Shown piece after piece: positions 1-6,340 of a DNA stretch of 64,000 bases (position 1 is the stretch's first letter; every line of letters begins with the position of its first letter). The stretch comes from an uncultured Acetatifactor sp. (lineage in GTDB: Bacteria; Bacillota; Clostridia; Lachnospirales; Lachnospiraceae), in NCBI GenBank assembly GCA_910586215.1, contig CAJUGH010000022.1:1-64000 (forward strand). The letters run 5' to 3'. The translations under genes and the position numbers were made by a program. The notes under the pieces are model-generated. The model was not told the DNA's origin. It worked only from the letters and a program-made list of their open reading frames with translations, and did no database searches.

Positions 1-57
1 ATAGTGAATTACTCCAACTCGCAAAGGGCTGGGGTAATTTTATATCTGACCGCATTA

Positions 58-525
58 TTATTTGGCGCTTACGAAATAACGTCCATTTCTTTCGCCAGAA
101 TAGGTTCCATATTTGAAGGAGGTATAAAGGATACCGTTGTTTTTCAAGGCAATAGCCATCTTATCCATGACAGCGGCAAGCTCGCTGGCCTGTAAATGCA
201 ATATGGAGGAGCAGGCCCAGATACCGTCATACATATTTACTTCTGACAGTTCCTGGAAGAACATTTTTTTCACCTGGATTCCCGCATGTTCACTGGCTAG
301 TTTGCACAGTTCCGTGGAACCGTCCACAGCATCTACGAAAAAGCCCTGTTCCAGGAAATATTTTGTGTCGCGGCCGGATCCGCAGCCAAAATCAAGGATG
401 TGGGAGCCTTCTTTCAGCTTTGACAGAAAGCGGATCTGTGTTGCGGTGAGGTCAGCAGTAACTGTGCTTTGATAGAATGCAGTGGCGTGGCTATTGTAGT
501 AAGCAAGGGTATTATCCTGTTGCAT
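58..525 (-). CDS. class I SAM-dependent methyltransferase, C-terminally short
   Basis: A 155-aa Rossmann-fold methyltransferase. Motif I is seen as ILDFGCGSGRDT near residue 38, followed by an acidic beta-2 (VDAVDGS) and a motif IV-like WACSSILH. Small methyltransferases of this type usually run to about 200 aa. Here the reading frame stops just after the ERNGRYF segment, and the downstream bases show no continuation that I recognise in another frame, so a truncated or variant C-terminus is likely. The start at 525 is chosen because GAAAGAGGATATC precedes it; an in-frame ATG at 561 lacks such a site. The substrate is unknown. It is transcribed away from the RT system from a clear promoter with operator-like dyads. 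Confidence 0.8.
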   Translation of the reverse strand: MQQDNTLAYYNSHATAFYQSTVTADLTATQIRFLSKLKEGSHILDFGCGSGRDTKYFLEQGFFVDAVDGSTELCKLASEHAGIQVKKMFFQELSEVNMYDGIWACSSILHLQASELAAVMDKMAIALKNNGILYTSFKYGTYSGERNGRYFVSAK

Positions 526-578
526 ATGATATCCTCTTTCAAGTACAAGATATGTTATCACTTCTTATGGGGCATTTT

Positions 579-600
579 ATAGGAATTTGGCTATTCCTAT
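579..600. promoter_or_regulatory. inverted repeat overlapping -10/+1, probable operator
   Basis: ATAGGAAT (579-586) and ATTCCTAT (593-600) form a perfect 8-bp inverted repeat with a 6-bp centre. It overlaps the -10 box and start region of the leftward methyltransferase promoter, where a repressor would block transcription. The binding protein is unknown. Confidence 0.55.
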
Positions 601-627
601 CATAGGATTCTGCCAGGAATCTGTCAA
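599..627 (-). promoter_or_regulatory. consensus promoter of the leftward methyltransferase gene
   Basis: On the minus strand TTGACA (627-622) and TATGAT (604-599) are separated by 17 bp, which is a strong housekeeping-sigma promoter. The spacer holds an imperfect dyad (GATTC, CTGGCA, GAATC). The strength and spacing are seen directly; activity is inferred. Confidence 0.75.
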
Positions 628-702
628 TCGCTTTTGGATGAACCGTTTCACGGACAATAAATTAAAATTTTATAAACCAATACCATATTTTCAATCCAAT
701 AA

Positions 703-731
703 TTGACAGAAATGGTACAAACTGCTACAAT
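703..731 (+). promoter_or_regulatory. consensus promoter of the RT leader RNA
   Basis: TTGACA (703-708) and TACAAT (726-731) have an ideal 17-bp spacing and an AT-rich tract (657-700) upstream that could act as an UP element. The predicted transcript starts near 738. That leaves about 390 nt before the reverse transcriptase start codon, too long for an ordinary 5' leader. Confidence 0.85.
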
Positions 732-737
732 GAACCT

Positions 738-1129
738 ACCTTGTACATCTGGTAGAAGGGAAGTAGATTGTTGTCAACACCTCCACGAATGTTGTGAGTG
801 TCTGGCCGACTGTCAGACTGCCGCGGCAGCCTGGGATCGCCAGTGTAAGCATCAGCAAGAACAAGCTTACGTTGATATACGTCTCTCGCTTAATTGTACC
901 ACTGTTAAGCATTGCAGTAACAGGATAGCTGGTAACTTAACAAGCCACCAGTGAGGTGAAAAGTGAATACCACGTTTGGCTTTGTACCCGTTGGCTTAGG
1001 AACGCTATCCTCCGTGCCAGCGGGTATCTGCATTTGTGGGACTGACAGGGACCACTTCCCAGACGTTTAAGGCAGTGAGGCAACGCGCCATACAACACTG
1101 CCAAAGCACACAAAGGGGGATACATACCT
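738..1129 (+). ncRNA. structured leader / candidate template RNA of the reverse transcriptase
   Basis: This is a non-coding stretch between a strong promoter and the RT gene. Stems seen by eye are: a 12-base palindrome CTGCCGCGGCAG (818-829); GTAAGC/GCTTAC (845-850/865-870); GTTAAG/CTTAAC (904-909/936-941); CACC/GGTG (946-949/955-958); a 10-bp arm 986-995 pairing with 1016-1025 (one G.U) that encloses AGGA/TCCT; GTGG/CCAC (1036-1054); and GGCAGTG/CACTGCC (1071-1077/1096-1102). No terminator precedes the RT gene. The frame 703-951 is free of stops but begins inside the promoter and has no Met codon after the predicted transcript start, so I do not annotate it as a normal gene. Known class-2 DRT systems place a template ncRNA in this position; that this RNA is reverse-transcribed is inference. 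The 3' boundary is uncertain and may fall near 1110. Confidence 0.65.
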
Positions 1130-2494
1130 ATGACAGACAGGATAGACATAGAGGCCTGGCGCCAGTCGGATGCGGCCATCCAGAAGAGCCAGCGGTACTA
1201 TGCCCATTTTGATTATCGGACGGATCTGGCCAAATGCTGGAACCAGATCTGTGATCCAGGGCATATTTCCAGGCATGGCTTTTACCCGTTTATCCATTAT
1301 GAGAAGGATATGAGCAAATATTCTGCGAAGACAGGCGGGATCAAGGAGAAACACAGGGACATCTGCTATGCAGCCCACATAGACCGTTGCATTTTCCAGC
1401 TTTACAATTTCCAACTCAATGAACAGTATAATGCGGAATGTGTCAGGCTGGGCATACAGGATGTGGCCGTTGCCTACCGGACGAACCTGCGCAAGCAGAA
1501 TAATATTGACTTTGCCAGAAGGGCCATCCAGTTTGTGAAGGACAGCGGCGATGCCTATGTGATGATTGGCGACTTTACAAAATTTTTCGATAATCTGGAT
1601 CACACCTATTTGAAGAAACAGTGGTGCAGCCTGTTACATGTAGACAGGCTCCCGCCGGACTATTATGCGGTATTCAAGAACATCACCAGGTACAGCTATA
1701 TGGAACTGACGGATCTGCTGGCCATTCACGGGCTGAAGGACACTGCAAAGGGGCGGCGGGAACTCAATGCCATGACACGTGTCCTGACCCCGGAGGGGTT
1801 AAGGCAGAATGCCTCCCTCTTTCATAAGAATACAGGCTGTGGCATTCCCCAGGGTTCTCCCATGAGCGGTGTGTTGGCCAATGTGTACATGCTGGAGGTG
1901 GATCAGTCCATCCATGATTTTGTGTCCAGATACCAGGGCCTGTATATACGGTACAGCGATGACTTTATTATTGTACTGCCGCATCTTGACGAAGGGGCAG
2001 CCATAGAGGCTTTGAGGCAGGTCAGTGTTTTATTCAACAGCCCGGATTATCCAGGCCTGGAATTACAGCCTGGCAAGACCCAGTATTACCATTTCCAGGA
2101 ACAAAGAATCGTAAACTGCGGCAGGATCATCCATCCGGAGGCAGATGTCACCAACCGGAAGCTGCATTTCCTTGGGTTTACCTTTGACGGGGAGAAAGTG
2201 AGCCTGCGGGACAAAACGGTCTCCAAGTATTACCAGAGGATGCGGCGCAAGGCGAAGACCATTGCGAGGAGCGGTGGATATACGAAGTACCGGCGCCATA
2301 TCAGCAAGGAAAACCTGTACAGGAGATACTCTGTGCGGGGAGCCACGGGCAGGGAGGGCAATTTCCTGACCTATGTGAACCATGCCCAGGAACCCCATAG
2401 GTTCGGGGAGGAGGAAGGGATCGGGATCATAACCAGGAGAAACATGCAGAAGATCCGCAGCTTCTTGAAGAAGGACTACCGTCCACACCAGTAG
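1130..2494 (+). CDS. stand-alone reverse transcriptase, defence-associated (DRT2-like) type
   Basis: A 454-aa RNA-directed DNA polymerase. Motif A is DFTKFFDNLDH, motif B GIPQGSPMSGVLANVYM, motif C IRYSDDFII, with a downstream HFLGFTFDG and a basic C-terminal thumb (YYQRMRRKAK) ending in GNFLTYVNHA. AAAGGGGG (1112-1119) precedes the ATG. It lacks the retron VTG motif, the xGNxTSQ motif B of diversity-generating RTs, and any maturase/HNH domain of group II introns. The lone RT with a long structured upstream RNA matches defence-associated RT systems with ncRNA; DRT2 (UG2) is my best guess, but DRT9, DRT10 or an unnamed UG class is possible. The expected role is synthesis of cDNA from the leader RNA as part of antiphage defence. 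The catalytic YSDD is intact. Confidence 0.8.
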   Translation: MTDRIDIEAWRQSDAAIQKSQRYYAHFDYRTDLAKCWNQICDPGHISRHGFYPFIHYEKDMSKYSAKTGGIKEKHRDICYAAHIDRCIFQLYNFQLNEQYNAECVRLGIQDVAVAYRTNLRKQNNIDFARRAIQFVKDSGDAYVMIGDFTKFFDNLDHTYLKKQWCSLLHVDRLPPDYYAVFKNITRYSYMELTDLLAIHGLKDTAKGRRELNAMTRVLTPEGLRQNASLFHKNTGCGIPQGSPMSGVLANVYMLEVDQSIHDFVSRYQGLYIRYSDDFIIVLPHLDEGAAIEALRQVSVLFNSPDYPGLELQPGKTQYYHFQEQRIVNCGRIIHPEADVTNRKLHFLGFTFDGEKVSLRDKTVSKYYQRMRRKAKTIARSGGYTKYRRHISKENLYRRYSVRGATGREGNFLTYVNHAQEPHRFGEEEGIGIITRRNMQKIRSFLKKDYRPHQ

Positions 2495-2531
2495 ACACAG
2501 ATACCACTTTAAATTTGTTTTTTCAAAGTTA

Positions 2532-2634
2532 TAGAAGGAGAGCAATCGTATGTAACCTTTGTGAACGGTGCATTGGAGGATATGAAGGGTTTCAGCGATA
2601 AGTTCTTCGATATGGTGATTTTCTTTGATGCCCG
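2532..2634 (+). pseudogene. remnant of a methyltransferase gene, duplicate of the gene at 4662
   Basis: Bases 2532-2551 repeat the ribosome-site leader of the methyltransferase at 4662 (GAAGGAGAGCAATCGTATG). Directly after the ATG the text jumps to a copy of 5663-5737 (VTFVNGALED.KGFSDK.FDMV region), so about 1 kb is missing. The frame then ends in TAG. This is a duplicated, internally deleted relic; the similarity is visible base by base with few mismatches. Confidence 0.75.
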
Positions 2635-2640
2635 GGCATA

Positions 2641-2790
2641 GTGAAATTTTCTTTCTGGACGATGACAGAGGGGAATTCAAAGGCAGCCTATGCCTGTGTC
2701 AATTTAGGGGAAGCCAGCGCGCCAACGGAAATCAAAGACCGCTCCATCTGTATTGATGCAGATATTGGGAAGGTACTCGAACAATTATAA
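2641..2790 (+). pseudogene. C-terminal fragment of an unrecognised protein
   Basis: An open frame of about 49 codons (…FWTMTEGNSKAAY… to …IGKVLEQL, stop TAA 2788-2790) reads like genuine protein but has no ribosome site or start of its own. I do not recognise the family. It follows the methyltransferase relic directly and is probably the tail of another deleted gene. Confidence 0.35.
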
Positions 2791-2836
2791 GGCAGTAGAG
2801 TCAGTTACTTTGTTCATTTGTGGGCAAAATGAAAAT

Positions 2837-2866
2837 ATCGGGTCAAATCGGATCACAATCGGGTCA
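2837..2866. repeat. three helically phased direct repeats upstream of a promoter
   Basis: ATCGGGTCA (2837-2845), ATCGGATCA (2847-2855) and ATCGGGTCA (2858-2866) are spaced 10 and 11 bp, so all three lie on one face of the helix. They end 5 bp before the -35 box of the next gene. They are probably sites for a regulator, perhaps the downstream winged-helix protein itself. Confidence 0.6.
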
Positions 2867-2871
2867 TTTGA

Positions 2872-2900
2872 TTGACACGATTGCTCCGGTTTGATATAAT
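2872..2900 (+). promoter_or_regulatory. perfect consensus promoter of the AlbA_2 gene
   Basis: TTGACA (2872-2877), a 17-bp spacer and TATAAT (2895-2900) match the sigma-A consensus at all twelve positions. A promoter this strong normally needs a repressor, which fits the phased repeats just upstream. Confidence 0.85.
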
Positions 2901-2937
2901 ATGCCCGACAAACGAAAGGAAGTAGGGGGATGGTGTC

Positions 2938-4284
2938 ATGCTTTTTCAAGAAAGTGAAACTGTAGAACTGAAGGAAGTAGTTGTAGACGATATAAAAAAG
3001 GAAATTATTGCCTTTGCCAATTGTGACGGCGGCAAACTGTATATTGGCGTTCGGGATGACGGCACAGTGGTCGGACTTGATGATCCTGACGGTGTTTCTT
3101 TGCAGATCAGCAATATGGTGAGGGATGCTATTAAACCCGATGTGACGATGTTTCTGCATTATAGAACAATAAAGGAAGATGAAAAAGAAATTGTCGCGGT
3201 GGATATTCAGCGCGGAACGGATCGGCCTTATTATCTTGCTAAAAAGGGAATGCGTCCGGAGGGCGTATATGTCAGACAGGGATATTCTTCTGTTCCTGCT
3301 ACTGACACAGCAATCCGCCGTATGATTAAGGAAACAGATGGAGACCGCTTTGAGGCTATGCGCTGCTTAAATCAGGAACTCACATTTGAAACCGCAAAAA
3401 AAGAATTTGCTCTTCGGGAAGTGGAGTTTGGGCCACAGCAAATGCGCACATTAAAGCTGACCGACCAGGATAATCTTTACAGCAACTTAGGTCTGCTTCT
3501 GTCTGATCAATGTGTCCATACGATTAAAGTCGCTGTTTTTCAGGGAACGGATCAAACAATTTTTAAAGACCGCCGGGAATTTACCGGGTCTCTGATGCAG
3601 CAGATGAACGAAGTCTATGATTTTATTGACTTCCGCAATCAAACCCGTGCAACCATAGAAAAACTGTTGAGAATCGATGTCAAAGACTATCCGGAAATTG
3701 CTGTCAGGGAGGCATTGCTGAATCTGCTGGTTCACCGCGATTATTCCTTTAGTGCCAGTGCATTTATCAGCATTTATGCTGACCGGATTGAATTTGTATC
3801 TATTGGTGGATTGATGCCGGGAATTGACTTGGAAGATATTATGGCAGGTATTTCCGTATGCAGAAATCAGGATCTTGCGAATGTGTTCTACAGGCTGCAC
3901 TTAATTGAGGCTTACGGTACCGGAATGGGCAAGATTATGAAGGCATACGATGGTCTGGAAGAAAAGCCCTTGATTGAAACGACAAAAAATACTTTTAAGA
4001 TTATATTACCTAACATTAACGCAAAATATGAAACGGGAAAAGCTTTGGAACCGAAAGCAGGATTCATCGCAAATTCTGCTGCCGGGGCTGAAAAAAGCCT
4101 GAGCAGTGAAGAAAAAGTTTTGGAATATGCCCGGTCTCATGGCACTGTTACAAGAAATGATGTAATCGCATTGCTTGGAGTGAGTACCTCTACTGCTTCC
4201 AGAGTCATTAGGAAAATGGTAAAAAGCAACCTGCTAAAGCAAAATGGAAAAGCAAGAAACACCAACTACACGGTTATAAAATAA
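2938..4284 (+). CDS. AlbA_2 / ATP-binding / winged-helix regulator-like protein
   Basis: A 448-aa protein. The N-terminal AlbA_2 (Schlafen-type) nucleic-acid-binding domain spans about residues 1-130, with the typical ESETVELKE and FANCDGGKLYIGVRDDG. A GHKL-like ATP-binding region follows at about 230-340 (EIAVREALLNLLVHRDYS, YGTGMGK). A C-terminal winged helix at about 385-445 contains VTRNDVIALLGVSTSTASRVI. Such proteins are often called ATP-binding or RNA-binding regulators and are common in accessory and defence regions; the substrate is unknown. AAAGGAAGTAGGGGG lies upstream. Base composition is more AT-rich than the genes further right, which suggests transfer. It may bind the repeats in its own promoter. 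Confidence 0.85.
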   Translation: MLFQESETVELKEVVVDDIKKEIIAFANCDGGKLYIGVRDDGTVVGLDDPDGVSLQISNMVRDAIKPDVTMFLHYRTIKEDEKEIVAVDIQRGTDRPYYLAKKGMRPEGVYVRQGYSSVPATDTAIRRMIKETDGDRFEAMRCLNQELTFETAKKEFALREVEFGPQQMRTLKLTDQDNLYSNLGLLLSDQCVHTIKVAVFQGTDQTIFKDRREFTGSLMQQMNEVYDFIDFRNQTRATIEKLLRIDVKDYPEIAVREALLNLLVHRDYSFSASAFISIYADRIEFVSIGGLMPGIDLEDIMAGISVCRNQDLANVFYRLHLIEAYGTGMGKIMKAYDGLEEKPLIETTKNTFKIILPNINAKYETGKALEPKAGFIANSAAGAEKSLSSEEKVLEYARSHGTVTRNDVIALLGVSTSTASRVIRKMVKSNLLKQNGKARNTNYTVIK

Positions 4285-4626
4285 TAAAGAATTTGCAGCA
4301 CATATATGTGAAGAGGCAATTATACAAAATATTTGTGCAGAAACAAAACATACAGACGCGGAAAAACAAAAACAGGGAAATTATAGTATATCTCTTTTAA
4401 ACTGGATGATCAAACAAGAGCAGGAGAATATGGTACGGACTTTCATTCAGAAATTAAGTTGGAACAATTTGTTGATATAAACACAGGTGAGTTTGTTTGG
4501 ATGGAAACTGTCTCAAAATATCGCAGTTACCCGGTGGAGGCTCATATTTTTATAAAGAAATGTGAGGTGGAACGCGGGGTTAAAGTATGCTATACCATAG
4601 AGGAAATGACAATCTGGCTACAGTAA
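4283..4626 (+). pseudogene. frameshifted remnant of an unrecognised gene
   Basis: Two overlapping open frames look like one broken protein. The first (about 4283-4480) reads EFAAHICEEAIIQNICAE… and the second (4387-4626) continues as FKLDDQTRAGEYGTDFHS… to …YTIEEMTIWLQ with stop TAA. The shift is probably at the TTTTAAA run near 4396. Neither has a start codon with a ribosome site. I do not recognise the family. It fills the gap between the AlbA_2 gene and the methyltransferase. Confidence 0.4.
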
Positions 4627-4661
4627 AGTTAAAAGATATAGAAGAGAAGGAGAGCAATCGT

Positions 4662-6293
4662 ATGCAGTCATCTGAAAAATACATGCAGGATCTGAAACAA
4701 TGGCTTCGGGATACGGCAGATGTCCCCATGGAAGAAATGTCTGATTTCTTTACGAAGCGTCTGCATGATTACGAAGAACATATGTCGGTCTGGGAGGAAT
4801 CTTACCAGGTATTTGCAGAAGCGTTGCCCTTGGAATGCCAGAAGATTGTAGACTTAGGATGTGGAACCGGCTTAGAATTGGACAAGATATGGCAGAAAAA
4901 TCCGGACATTGAAGTAACAGGTGTAGATTTATGCGCCAATATGCTGGAAAAATTACTTGAAAAACATCATGACAAGCCTCTTACCACAATATGCCAGGAT
5001 TATTTCCAATATGATTTTGGATCTGACAAATGGGATGCCGTAATTTCTTTTGAAAGCCTGCACCATTTTCTGCCAGAACGCAAAAAGAAATTATATCAGA
5101 AGATTTATTGCGGCCTGAAAGAAAGTGGTTTTTTTATATTGGGAGATTACATTGCCTGTTGTGAGGAAGAAGAGGAGCTTTTGCGCACTGTTTATTTGAA
5201 CAAAAGAAAGCAGTCTGCAATACCGGAGGATTGTTATGTACATTTTGATATTCCAATGACTCTGGAGCATGAAAAAGCGTTATTACAGGATGCAGGATTC
5301 GTAATTGAAAAAGTATTGGATGGCGGGGCCACAATTATAATAGCCAGAAAAAGGGACAGATATATGGACTACAGCAGAAAAATATCGGAGCGCCTGTGGA
5401 ATATGCCGGATAAAGGCGAATTGGAAAGTCACCGCGAAGAAATCTTTATCGATGACATTGTCCAAAAGAGTCATATAGAAAAGGAACTGCTTTCGCATCT
5501 GGATGGAATAAAGACGGTGTTTGACGGCGGTGCAGGATGTGGAAGGTTTTCCATTCTTCTGGCAAAAAAAGGCTGTGCAGTTACACATTTTGACATATCG
5601 CAGCCCATGATTGATAAGGCAAAGGAATTGGCAGCAAAAGAAGGAGTCCTTGACGAAATAACCTTTGTGAACGGCGCATTGGAGGATTTGAAGGGCTTCA
5701 GCGATAAGTCCTTCGATATGGTGATTTCCTTTGATGCCCCTGTTTCGTATACATATCCCAACCAGAAAAAGGTGATTGGTGAACTTGTACGCATATGCCG
5801 CAAACGAATTATGATCAGTGTATCGAGTCGTTTGGGTTCGCTTCCATATTTGGCAAATCCCATGCAAAAATACCAATTCATACTAGATGAAACCTGTGAG
5901 GATCCTTTTGTAAAATGGTGCGTTGGTAACAAGGAAAATGCAATCGAAGCATATCGTTTCAGCAAGGATGCTGCAATGAAACTGTACAAGGACGGCCTTA
6001 TGGGAGGGGACAGCGAGATTGCCGAATATGAAGCTGGAGGTACACCATGGTGCATCACATATACGTTTATGCCGGATGAATTAGAGGAGATATTGAAAAG
6101 TTACAGTGTAAAAAATATTAAGCTGGCAGGTCCCGGGGCATATGCAAGAACGCTTCCCAGGGAATTACTTGTGAAGATTATGAATGATTCAAGGCAGCGT
6201 TCTGACTTCTTGGATTTTTGCCATTATTATGACTCTAATCGTTTCGTATGCGGTATGGGAAAAGATAACCTGTTTGCCCAGGGCGAACTATGA
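4662..6293 (+). CDS. tandem two-domain SAM-dependent methyltransferase
   Basis: A 543-aa protein with two complete class I methyltransferase folds. Domain 1 covers about residues 1-235, with motif I VDLGCGTGLE near 63 and ISFESLHHF as motif IV. Domain 2 covers about 270-540, with motif I FDGGAGCGRF near 287 and VISFDAPVSY. Both SAM-binding glycine loops are intact. GAAGGAGAGCAATCGT precedes the chosen ATG; an upstream in-frame ATG at 4587 lies inside older gene debris. A partial duplicate of this gene lies at 2532. The gene ends 47 bp before the start of the next, so cotranscription is likely. The substrate is unknown; small-molecule methylation is more likely than DNA, since no NPPY-type motif is visible. 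Confidence 0.85.
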   Translation: MQSSEKYMQDLKQWLRDTADVPMEEMSDFFTKRLHDYEEHMSVWEESYQVFAEALPLECQKIVDLGCGTGLELDKIWQKNPDIEVTGVDLCANMLEKLLEKHHDKPLTTICQDYFQYDFGSDKWDAVISFESLHHFLPERKKKLYQKIYCGLKESGFFILGDYIACCEEEEELLRTVYLNKRKQSAIPEDCYVHFDIPMTLEHEKALLQDAGFVIEKVLDGGATIIIARKRDRYMDYSRKISERLWNMPDKGELESHREEIFIDDIVQKSHIEKELLSHLDGIKTVFDGGAGCGRFSILLAKKGCAVTHFDISQPMIDKAKELAAKEGVLDEITFVNGALEDLKGFSDKSFDMVISFDAPVSYTYPNQKKVIGELVRICRKRIMISVSSRLGSLPYLANPMQKYQFILDETCEDPFVKWCVGNKENAIEAYRFSKDAAMKLYKDGLMGGDSEIAEYEAGGTPWCITYTFMPDELEEILKSYSVKNIKLAGPGAYARTLPRELLVKIMNDSRQRSDFLDFCHYYDSNRFVCGMGKDNLFAQGEL

Positions 6294-6340
6294 TGATAGG
6301 AACGGAACTACATGGAAAATATAACGAGAGGAGTAGACAT

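Larger units (their letters stand above)
2495..2937. other. gene-free stretch made of gene fragments and a promoter
   Basis: This 440-bp gap after the RT holds no complete gene. It contains a methyltransferase remnant (2532-2634), an unrecognised C-terminal fragment (2641-2790), three direct repeats and a strong promoter for the next gene. The fragments suggest repeated deletions in a variable region. Confidence 0.6.

Noticed and set aside
703..954. An 83-codon open frame taken as a small Cys-rich protein gene
   Set aside because: It starts at the TTG of the -35 box, so the predicted transcript begins 35 bp later; no Met codon and no ribosome site follow within the frame. It is better read as part of the non-coding RNA.
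738..2494. Retron (msr-msd plus RT)
   Set aside because: The RT lacks the VTG and NAxxH marks, is longer than usual retron RTs, and I see no long msd-type hairpin with flanking a1/a2 inverted repeats.
738..2494. Diversity-generating retroelement
   Set aside because: No adenine-substituted repeat pair, no Avd gene and no xGNxTSQ motif in the RT.
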